Shown piece after piece: positions 1-5,588 of a DNA stretch of 5,588 nt; positions within the stretch are counted from its first letter, which is position 1, and the number at the start of each line of letters is the position of its first letter. The notes under the pieces were generated by a model. That model saw only the letters and a program-made list of their open reading frames with translations. It made no database searches and had not been told where the DNA came from. Location: contig CALCIC010000135.1 of assembly GCA_937907405.1 (NCBI GenBank), positions 1 through 5,588 on the forward strand, given 5' to 3'. Both the position numbers and the translations under genes were made by a program. This stretch comes from an uncultured Isosphaeraceae bacterium. Lineage in GTDB: Bacteria; Planctomycetota; Planctomycetia; Isosphaerales; Isosphaeraceae.

Positions 1-612
1 CCACCGGAATATCACGCCTGGCCGACACTCGATGGCAAGTCCCTGCCGCTCGACCTCCGCAAGGTGGCGACCGTCGTCACCACCAAGGGGATGTTTTACT
101 CCCTGGATTCGTCCGCCGAGCGTCTGGTCTTCCCCGACTGGTCCACCAAGACGTTCGAGGGGGTGCCGTATCAGCTCGTCGACCCGCGCGGCGACAAGAC
201 GCCCAACGCCGTGATGCTCTACTCGCCGCAGGGAGCGACCCCGCCCCGGATGCCCCGGTCGGTCGAGCTGCCGTGCAACGCGTCGGCCAAGGCCGTCCAC
301 CTGCTCAGCGGCGTCAGCGGTTGGGGGTACGCCGGCGGCGAACCTCGGAAATCGGTCTCGATGATCGTCCGATTGCATTACGCCGACGGCAAGACCGAAG
401 ACCACCCGCTTCGCGACGGCGTCGAATTCGCCGATTACATCCGCGTGGTCGACGTCCCCGGATCGCGACTCGCCTTCAACCTCGACGGCCGCCAGCTTCG
501 CCACGTCCGGGTCGCCCCCGAACGATCGGAGCCGATCGACCGCATCGAACTCGTCAAGGGGCCCGACCGTACCGCACCGGTGGTCATGGCCGTGACTCTC
601 GAAACCGAGTGA
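1..612 (+). CDS. C-terminal part of an NPCBM-like domain protein (5' end outside window)
   Basis: The reading frame is open from base 1 and ends at a TGA, giving 203 visible residues without a start. The GTG at 64 lies inside an open frame and should not be taken as the start. The segment is rich in beta-strand patterns: a short block around residues 31-36 (MFYSLD), a GVPYQLVDPRGD stretch near 55-66, HLLSGVSGWGYAGG from residue 100, VRLHYADGKTEDHPL from 123, and a closing ELVKGPD from 183. I recall this pattern as a galactose-binding/NPCBM-like beta-sandwich at the end of large exported planctomycete proteins, some annotated as PVC-type haem-binding (CxxCH) or other multidomain enzymes; that is family memory, not something shown here. 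No CxxCH motif and no catalytic motif is visible, so the enzyme class cannot be named. It probably binds sugar or helps protein packing outside the cytoplasm. It lies 98 bases upstream of the GH2 gene on the same strand. Confidence 0.72.
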   Translation, partial: PPEYHAWPTLDGKSLPLDLRKVATVVTTKGMFYSLDSSAERLVFPDWSTKTFEGVPYQLVDPRGDKTPNAVMLYSPQGATPPRMPRSVELPCNASAKAVHLLSGVSGWGYAGGEPRKSVSMIVRLHYADGKTEDHPLRDGVEFADYIRVVDVPGSRLAFNLDGRQLRHVRVAPERSEPIDRIELVKGPDRTAPVVMAVTLETE

Positions 613-614
613 TT

Positions 615-630
615 CGTCCGTAGGCGGACG
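615..630 (+). other. Short perfect hairpin just after the first stop codon
   Basis: CGTCCG (615-620) pairs perfectly with CGGACG (625-630) across a TAGG loop, starting two bases after the stop codon. It is all but one A-T pair G-C but only six pairs long, and no T run follows it. It could act as a 3'-end stabiliser or a weak terminator; chance is also possible in DNA this GC-rich. Confidence 0.3.
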
Positions 631-643
631 CTCTCCAACGTCC

Positions 644-678
644 TCGGCCGCGCTGCACTGACAGGGCGGCGCGGCTGA
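644..678 (+). terminator. Terminator-like 13-pair hairpin between the first gene and the GH2 gene
   Basis: Bases 644-656 pair with 666-678, giving thirteen pairs (two of them G-U, at 646/676 and 654/668) around a nine-base loop at 657-665. The core GCCGCGC/GCGCGGC at 647-653 and 669-675 is perfect. The downstream sequence is mixed (AAGACTCAACGTTCTT) rather than a T run, so it is not a textbook intrinsic terminator. It sits between the two plus-strand genes and ends 32 bases before the chosen GH2 start. It may end the upstream transcript, or form in the leader of the GH2 message. Confidence 0.4.
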
Positions 679-710
679 AGACTCAACGTTCTTAAGGGAT
701 GATCAGTCCG

Positions 711-770
711 ATGAAGCATGCTGGTTTCACGTTGTTTCTGCTCGCCGCCCTGCCGACTCTGGCGAGCGCG
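711..770 (+). other. Signal peptide coding region of the GH2 protein
   Basis: Twenty residues show the three expected parts: a short basic start (M-K-H), a hydrophobic core (FTLFLLAAL), and an A-S-A cleavage site before two glutamates. There is no cysteine at the cleavage point, so it is a Sec/SPase I type rather than a lipoprotein. This places the hydrolase in the periplasm or outside the cell and supports the start at 711. A GGA at 697-699 lies 11 bases upstream of that start, a wide but usable Shine-Dalgarno spacing. Confidence 0.8.
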
Positions 771-2960
771 GAGGAAGCTCCGAAGTGGCGTCCGGTCTCT
801 GGAACCCTGCACACCCGATGGGCCGCGCAGGTCGATCCGGCCAAGGTCCACCCCGACTACCCGCGTCCCCAGATGACGAGGCCCGACTGGACCAATCTCA
901 ACGGCCTCTGGGAGTTTTCGATCCGGGGCAAGCGCGACGGCCGCCCCGCCGTCTATGATGGAACCATCCTCGTTCCGTTCCCGGTCGAATCGTCGCTCAG
1001 CGGCGTCAAGCGGACGGTGGGCCCCGACCAGCGGCTCTGGTATCGTCGCACGTTCTCGCTGGCGAAGCCGAAGCCCGACGCCCGGTTCCTGCTCCACTTC
1101 GGCGCGGTCGACTGGGACGCGACGGTCTACGTCAACGGCGACAAGGTCGGCGAGCACCAGGGGGGCTTCGACCCGTTCTCGTTCGACGTCACCGACGCCC
1201 TCGACCCGAACAAGCGGAGCCAGGAGATCGTCGTCTCGGTCTGGGACCCGACCGACGCCGGCAGCCAGCCGCGCGGCAAGCAGGTGTTGAAGCCGGGCGG
1301 GATCATGTACACGGCCGTCACCGGCATCTGGCAGACCGTCTGGCTTGAGCCGGTGCCGGCGCGGCGCATCGACTCGCTCAAGATCGTCCCCGACGTCGAC
1401 GCGGGCGAGGTGAAGATCACCCCGACGCTCGCGGGGGTCGATTCCGAGACCCCCGTCACGGCGACGGTGTCCGACGGCGGGAAGACGATCGGCGAGGCCG
1501 CGGGCCGCGCGGGCGAACCTCTGACGATCAAGATCGCCGACGCCAAGCTCTGGGGCCCCGACCATCCGTTCCTTTACGACCTGAAGGTCGCGATCAAGGG
1601 GGGGGACGAGGTCGGGTCGTACTTCGGCATGCGGAAGATCTCGCTGGCCAAGGACGCCTCGGGGGTCAACCGGCTGTTCCTCAACAACAAGCCGCTGTTC
1701 CAGGCCGGGCCGCTCGATCAGGGCTGGTGGCCCGACGGCCTGTACACCGCGCCTAACGACGAGGCGCTCAAGTACGATCTGGACGTCACCCGGCAGTTCG
1801 GCTTCAACATGATCCGCAAGCACGTCAAGGTCGAGCCCGCGCGGTGGTACAACCACTGCGACAAGATGGGCATCCTCGTCTGGCAGGACATGCCCTCCGG
1901 CGACAACAAGGACGACGCCTCTCGCAAGCAGTTCGCCCTCGAACTGGAGCGGATGATGGACGCGTTGCACAACGCTCCATCGATCGTGATGTGGGTGCCG
2001 TTCAACGAGGGATGGGGCCAGCACGACACCGAGAAGGTCGTCGACTGGACCAAGAAGCACGACCCGACCCGGCTGGTGAACAACGCCAGCGGCTGGACCG
2101 ACAAGGGGGTCGGCGACGTCAACGACATGCACAACTACCCCGGCCCCGGCATGCCCCCGATCGAATCCGGTCGCGCGGCGGTGCTCGGCGAGTTCGGCGG
2201 CCTCGGCCTGCCCCAGCCCGGCCACCTCTGGGTCGATGACAAGAAGAACTGGGGGTACAGGACCTTCACGAATCAGGAAGATCTCACCAAGGCCTATCTT
2301 CAGTTGAACGAGCGGCTTCGCACCCTGGCGTCGCTGGGCCTGTCCGCCTCGGTCTACACCCAGACGACCGACGTCGAGGTCGAGGTCAACGGCCTGATGA
2401 CCTACGACCGCGCGGTGATCAAGATCCCCGCCGACGCGGCGGCGGCCGTCCAGAAGACGCTCTACCAACCGTTGCCGGCCGCGAAGCTTCTGGCCGCGAC
2501 CTCGGAGACGAAGCCGCAGACCTGGAAGTACACGACCAGCCCGGTGGGCCCGGACTGGGCCAAACCCGACTTCGACGACGCGTCGTGGGGGTCGGGCCCT
2601 GGGGGGTTCGGCACCAAGGAGACCCCGGGCGCGAAGGTCCACACCGAGTGGAACACCAACGAGATCCACCTTCGCCGCGAGTTCCAGGCCGAGCCCGGCT
2701 CGGTCGGCTCATTGGTGCTGGCGATCCACCACGACGAGGACGCCGAGGTCTACCTGAACGGCGAGCTCGTATCCAAGCAGGAGGGCCACGTCGGCTCGTA
2801 CCAGTACGTCACGCTCGACCGGAAGGCCGTCGAGGCGCTGAAGCCCGGCCGGAACGTCCTGGCCGTCTCGTGCCGCCAGACCAAGGGAGGCCAGTACATC
2901 GACGTCGGCCTGATCGAGGTTCAGGCGACGGCGCCCGCCACGGCCGGCGCCAGGCCGTGA
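711..2960 (+). CDS. Secreted glycoside hydrolase family 2 protein (beta-galactosidase/beta-glucuronidase superfamily)
   Basis: Predicted retaining glycosidase, exported through Sec. The ATG at 711 gives 749 residues beginning MKHAGFTLFLL, a classic signal peptide with likely cleavage after Ala20 (A-S-A then EE). An in-frame ATG at 699 adds four residues but abuts AAGGG with no spacing, so 711 is preferred. Domains (711 numbering): GH2 sugar-binding beta-sandwich about 60-210 (LNGLWEF at 63), Ig-like sandwich about 215-310, TIM barrel about 318-575. Catalytic residues are visible: FNEGWG with acid/base Glu433, and GEFGG with probable nucleophile Glu494. DQGWWPDG (336-343) and CDKMGILVWQDM (near 382-393) match a GH2 branch I recall in Planctomycetes and Bacteroidetes. 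A further beta-sandwich (about 600-749, including DEDAEVYLNGE) resembles a galactose-binding jelly roll. The substrate is not determinable here; galactoside, glucuronide and arabinoside are all possible. The gene is intact, with no sign of decay. Confidence 0.92.
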   Translation: MKHAGFTLFLLAALPTLASAEEAPKWRPVSGTLHTRWAAQVDPAKVHPDYPRPQMTRPDWTNLNGLWEFSIRGKRDGRPAVYDGTILVPFPVESSLSGVKRTVGPDQRLWYRRTFSLAKPKPDARFLLHFGAVDWDATVYVNGDKVGEHQGGFDPFSFDVTDALDPNKRSQEIVVSVWDPTDAGSQPRGKQVLKPGGIMYTAVTGIWQTVWLEPVPARRIDSLKIVPDVDAGEVKITPTLAGVDSETPVTATVSDGGKTIGEAAGRAGEPLTIKIADAKLWGPDHPFLYDLKVAIKGGDEVGSYFGMRKISLAKDASGVNRLFLNNKPLFQAGPLDQGWWPDGLYTAPNDEALKYDLDVTRQFGFNMIRKHVKVEPARWYNHCDKMGILVWQDMPSGDNKDDASRKQFALELERMMDALHNAPSIVMWVPFNEGWGQHDTEKVVDWTKKHDPTRLVNNASGWTDKGVGDVNDMHNYPGPGMPPIESGRAAVLGEFGGLGLPQPGHLWVDDKKNWGYRTFTNQEDLTKAYLQLNERLRTLASLGLSASVYTQTTDVEVEVNGLMTYDRAVIKIPADAAAAVQKTLYQPLPAAKLLAATSETKPQTWKYTTSPVGPDWAKPDFDDASWGSGPGGFGTKETPGAKVHTEWNTNEIHLRREFQAEPGSVGSLVLAIHHDEDAEVYLNGELVSKQEGHVGSYQYVTLDRKAVEALKPGRNVLAVSCRQTKGGQYIDVGLIEVQATAPATAGARP

Positions 2961-2971
2961 TTGGATCGATC

Positions 2972-3011
2972 CGTGGGCCTCGGTTCGTCGGTCTACGCGC
3001 CGGGGCTCACG
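2972..3011 (+). terminator. Terminator-like hairpin in the convergent GH2/SWIM gap
   Basis: Bases 2972-2984 pair with 2999-3011 as thirteen continuous pairs in plus-strand RNA, three of them G-U (2976/3007, 2980/3003, 2984/2999), around a 14-base loop. It begins 11 bases after the GH2 stop and overlaps the last five bases (stop codon included) of the opposing SWIM gene. In minus-strand RNA the three G-U pairs become C-A mismatches, so the fold favours the GH2 transcript. No T run follows, so Rho-independent function is uncertain. A ten-base palindrome GGATCGATCC (2963-2972) lies immediately before it. Confidence 0.4.
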
Positions 3012-3900
3012 CGACGTCGGATCGATCGGCGTCGGCCGCTGTTCCAAGGAGCACGTCGAAACCGCGCGTCGACGCCGCGGCGTAGATCGGGGCGAGGGCG
3101 TCGAGCAACGGCGTCTCACCCCGCCAGAACGGGAACCCGCCGAGCCGTCGCGGCAGCGCCGCCGGCTCGCGCGGGATCTCGACCGCGGTCGACGCGTCCT
3201 CGAACCGGGCGCCCGCCTCCCCCCAGAAAGTCGACATCTGAGCACTTAACGGCTCCGGTGGACGCGGGGCCGTCCTCGTGTCCGCCGAAGCGAAGGGCGA
3301 CGCCGTTCCCAGCCCAGCGATCAGGGAGTCGCGATCCATTCCACGGAGCGCGAAGATCAGGAACGGGTCGCGATCGAACTCCTCGCCCAGCAGATAATAG
3401 ACGGCGGCGATGTGTTTGCAGGGGTTCGACCAGTCGGGGCACGAGCAGTCGGTTTCCAGATCGTCCAGCCGGGCGGGGAAGAGCGACAGGCCGACTTCCT
3501 TGAACAGGTCTTCGATGTCCGGGGGCATCTCTCCGGCGAGCAGTTTCGCCGCGAACAGCGCCTGGCGGCCGAGTGCTTCGAGGACCTTCGACCATTCGGT
3601 CTTGGAGAGCGTCTTGACTTCGATGGCGACGTCGTAAGGCCTGGGCCGCGAGCCCTGCACCTTGGCCTTCACCTTGCCGTTCTCGATCGCGATTGCGAGC
3701 ACCTGGCCGCGACGCGCATACGAACGGCCGCGCGTCAGCCGCGAGCCGATGCTGAAACCCTCCAGGACCTGAGTCCACCGCTTGGCCCACCAACTTTCGC
3801 CGAACTCGCCCTTCTTCGACTGCGACTTGATCCCCCCCTCGGCCTGCAACGGCCTCGAAGGCGGAAAATACCCGTAGCCCCATCCCGAATTCCTGCCCAT
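3007..3900 (-). CDS. SWIM zinc finger family protein
   Basis: A 297-residue cytoplasmic protein with an intact SWIM zinc-binding motif, CxCx6CxH, formed by Cys152, Cys154, Cys161 and His163 (CSCPDWSNPCKH). SWIM domains are thought to bind DNA or proteins and were described early as partners or parts of SNF2 ATPases. The N-terminal half carries the blocks typical of the bacterial family: a GWGYGYFPP start, FGESWWAKRW near 33-42, GRSYARRGQV near 58-67, and VQGSRPRPYDV near 81-91. After the zinc finger come AAVYYLLGEEFDRDPFLIFALRG (split over 165-187), an alanine/proline-rich linker near 200-220, and a tail with FPFWRG and LLDALAPIY (about 256-273) usual for these proteins. The ATG start at 3900 fits the family N-terminus; upstream is only a G-rich GGGGGCGG. 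It follows the SNF2 gene by 34 bases with no terminator, so the two are probably cotranscribed. No enzymatic motif is seen; the exact role is unknown. Confidence 0.92.
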   Translation of the reverse strand: MGRNSGWGYGYFPPSRPLQAEGGIKSQSKKGEFGESWWAKRWTQVLEGFSIGSRLTRGRSYARRGQVLAIAIENGKVKAKVQGSRPRPYDVAIEVKTLSKTEWSKVLEALGRQALFAAKLLAGEMPPDIEDLFKEVGLSLFPARLDDLETDCSCPDWSNPCKHIAAVYYLLGEEFDRDPFLIFALRGMDRDSLIAGLGTASPFASADTRTAPRPPEPLSAQMSTFWGEAGARFEDASTAVEIPREPAALPRRLGGFPFWRGETPLLDALAPIYAAASTRGFDVLLGTAADADRSDVA

Positions 3901-3934
3901 CGCGCCGCCCCCGTTGATTTACGATCCCCTACGT

Positions 3935-5588
3935 CTATTCCCCCAGCGCAGATTCGCGAAGCGTGAACAGCGCTTTCAACTCGGCGTTCGAGAGCTTGGT
4001 GAGCCAGGCTTCGCCGCTGCCGACGACCCGCCCGGCGATTTCCTTTTTCTGCTCGATCATCGCGTCGATCTTCTCCTCGAGCGTCCCGACGCAGACGAAC
4101 TTGTGGACCTGAACGCGTCGTTTCTGACCGATCCGGAAGGCCCGGTCGGTCGCCTGATTCTCCACCGCCGGATTCCACCAGCGGTCGAAATGAAACACGT
4201 GGTTCGCGGCCGTCAGGTTCAAGCCCGTACCGCCGGCCTTGAGCGAGAGGATGAAGATCGGCGGCGCCTCGTCGTCCTTCGCCTGGAACCGCTCTACCAT
4301 GGCGTCGCGATGCGCTTTGGGCGTCCCGCCGTGAAGGAACAACGCCTCACGGCCGAACGACTCCTGGAGATGATTCTTGAGGATCGTCCCCATCTCGGCG
4401 AACTGGGTGAAGACCAGCGCGCGGTCGCCGACTGAGAGGGCCTCGTCGAGCATCTCGGTCAGCCGCGCCAGCTTGCCCGAGCGGCCGGCGACCGCCGACC
4501 CGTCCCCTAGAAACTGGGTCGGATGATTGCAGACCTGTTTCAATTTCATGAGCGTCGCCAGCACCACCCCCTTGCGCTGGACGCCCTCCGACGATTCGAT
4601 CCGTTCGGCGGTCTCCTCGACCACGGCGGCGTACAGCGACGCCTGTTCCTTGGTCAGCGTGCAGAACACCTTCATCTCCAGCTTGTCCGGCAGATCGGCG
4701 ATGATCGATTTGTCGGACTTGAGCCGACGGAGGATGAACGGCGCGGTCAATCGCTGGAGACGTCGCGCGGCGTCGGGGTCGCGTTCGACCTGGATCGGGA
4801 CGTGGAACGTCCGCTTGAATTCAGCCTGCGTTCCGAGCCAGCCGGGATTGAGGAATTCGATGATCGACCAGAGGTCGCCGACGTGGTTCTCGACCGGCGT
4901 GCCGGTCAAGACGATCCGCCGACCGGCCGAGAGCGCCCGCGCGGCCTTCGCTTGCTTGGTCTGCGGGTTCTTGATGTTTTGCGCCTCGTCCAGGACCAGC
5001 GCGGTCCACTCCGGTTGCTTCAAGACCTCGAAGTCGCGGTGCAAAAGCGCGTAACTGGACACGACCAGGGCGTGCTTGGCGGCCTGTTTCTTGAAGCTCG
5101 CCCCCTTGAACCGCTCAAGTCCGTGATGGATCAGCACGGGGAGGTCGGGCGTGAACCGAGACGCCTCCTTGCCCCAGTTGCCGATGACCGACGTCGGGCA
5201 GATCAGGAGCGTCGGCTTGCGGCGGCGGGCCGGACGCGACTCCCATTCGCGCTGGATCAGGGCCAGGGTCTGGATGGTTTTGCCCAGCCCCATGTCGTCG
5301 GCGAGACAGGCGCCGAATCCCCAACGGCCGAGGAAATCGAGCCACGAGAACCCGCGCGACTGGTAGGGTCGCAAGGCGCCCCGGAAGCCGTCGGGCGGGT
5401 CGAGCGACTCGAACCCCGACGCCCCTTCGAGCTGGTTCACGAGGTCCGCGAGCCATCCCGAGGCTTCGACCCCCGCGAAGTCGAGCGAGCCCGGGGGCTT
5501 GGCGGCGCCGAGCGCCATGTGTACGGCCTCGCGGGCCGTGATCGAGGTCTCTCCCTCGCGGGCCAGCTGGCGCAACCCCTCGATGTCC
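3935..5588 (-). CDS. SNF2-family DEAD/DEAH-box ATPase/helicase, C-terminal part (N-terminus outside window)
   Basis: The frame is open to the right edge and ends at TAG (3935-3937), leaving 550 whole codons visible; the TTG at 5573-5575 is internal and not a start. Counting from the first complete codon at 5587, the superfamily 2 motifs appear in order: GALRPYQSRG near 70-79 (Q-like), Walker A DDMGLGKT 97-104, Ia-like LLICPTSVIGNW near 127-138, Walker B DEAQ 200-203, LTGTPVEN 227-234, LVFTQF 391-396, HGGTP 419-423, LKAGGTGLNL 449-458, and QATDRAFRIGQ 478-488 with its arginine finger region. All catalytic positions are present, so the ATPase should be active as a double-stranded DNA translocase or remodeller. 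The residues before motif I resemble the end of the N-terminal accessory region (DUF3670/HelZ-like) of bacterial SNF2 proteins of around 1000 residues, so perhaps half the protein is missing. Its role in repair, transcription or defence cannot be told from this sequence. Confidence 0.94.
   Translation of the reverse strand, partial: DIEGLRQLAREGETSITAREAVHMALGAAKPPGSLDFAGVEASGWLADLVNQLEGASGFESLDPPDGFRGALRPYQSRGFSWLDFLGRWGFGACLADDMGLGKTIQTLALIQREWESRPARRRKPTLLICPTSVIGNWGKEASRFTPDLPVLIHHGLERFKGASFKKQAAKHALVVSSYALLHRDFEVLKQPEWTALVLDEAQNIKNPQTKQAKAARALSAGRRIVLTGTPVENHVGDLWSIIEFLNPGWLGTQAEFKRTFHVPIQVERDPDAARRLQRLTAPFILRRLKSDKSIIADLPDKLEMKVFCTLTKEQASLYAAVVEETAERIESSEGVQRKGVVLATLMKLKQVCNHPTQFLGDGSAVAGRSGKLARLTEMLDEALSVGDRALVFTQFAEMGTILKNHLQESFGREALFLHGGTPKAHRDAMVERFQAKDDEAPPIFILSLKAGGTGLNLTAANHVFHFDRWWNPAVENQATDRAFRIGQKRRVQVHKFVCVGTLEEKIDAMIEQKKEIAGRVVGSGEAWLTKLSNAELKALFTLRESALGE

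Noticed and set aside
64..66. GTG as the start of the first gene
   Set aside because: The frame is open from base 1 with protein-like sequence (EYHAWPTLDGKSLPLDL) and no ribosome binding site stands before the GTG; there is no signal peptide after it.
435..2669. A 744-codon open frame on the minus strand lying opposite the GH2 gene and the preceding gap
   Set aside because: Its translation is low-complexity, rich in Arg, Val, Leu, Asp and Gly, with no recognisable motif. It is antisense to a clear GH2 gene whose G/C-biased third positions remove stop codons from the opposite strand. The length is an effect of composition.
2963..3028. Repeated GGATCGATC near 2963 and 3019 as possible operator sites
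   Set aside because: The two copies are short, sit at gene 3' ends rather than near a start, and such palindromic GATCGATC strings are expected in DNA of this composition.
3012..3034. Hairpin CGACGTCG/CGGCGTCG around GATCGAT in the last codons of the SWIM gene
   Set aside because: Eight pairs including one G-U inside coding sequence, with no T run; simple GATC/CG-rich self-complementarity explains it.
3116..3966. Long alternative frames (3116-3883 minus, 3412-3966 plus) over the SWIM gene
   Set aside because: Both are arginine- and proline-rich shadows of the frame that carries the intact SWIM motif and family blocks.
5573..5575. TTG as the start of the SNF2 gene
   Set aside because: The frame stays open upstream to the window edge (codons reading D-I-E-G before it) and the region matches the interior of longer SNF2 proteins, so this is a truncated gene, not a start.

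Overview
The base composition is GC-rich (about two thirds G+C by eye) with strong G/C bias at third codon positions. The protein styles, namely a secreted GH2 hydrolase, a tail domain of a kind I recall from large exported planctomycete proteins, and an SNF2/SWIM pair, suggest a member of the Planctomycetes, most likely an Isosphaeraceae-type organism. This is an inference from protein style; no rRNA or marker gene is present to confirm it.

Left part, plus strand. The window opens inside a gene whose last 203 codons encode an NPCBM-like/galactose-binding type tail of a probably exported protein. A 98-base gap with two hairpins follows. Next comes a complete glycoside hydrolase family 2 gene with a signal peptide, the GH2 sugar-binding, immunoglobulin-like and TIM-barrel domains with both catalytic glutamates, and an extra C-terminal beta-sandwich domain. 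Together these two look like surface or periplasmic carbohydrate-processing functions.

Right part, minus strand. Two genes converge on the GH2 gene. An SNF2-family ATPase/helicase, cut off by the right edge of the window, is followed 34 bases later by a SWIM zinc-finger protein. They form a probable two-gene operon read right to left, and the pairing is a known one whose cellular job is poorly defined (DNA or chromatin remodelling, repair or defence are guesses). The SWIM and GH2 genes meet tail to tail across 46 bases containing a 13-pair hairpin.

The window is almost fully coding, with no gene-free stretch above 100 bases. I see no RNA gene, CRISPR array, insertion sequence or origin. I find no convincing undescribed system; the most worthwhile lead is the SNF2-SWIM pair and what lies upstream of it beyond the right edge.
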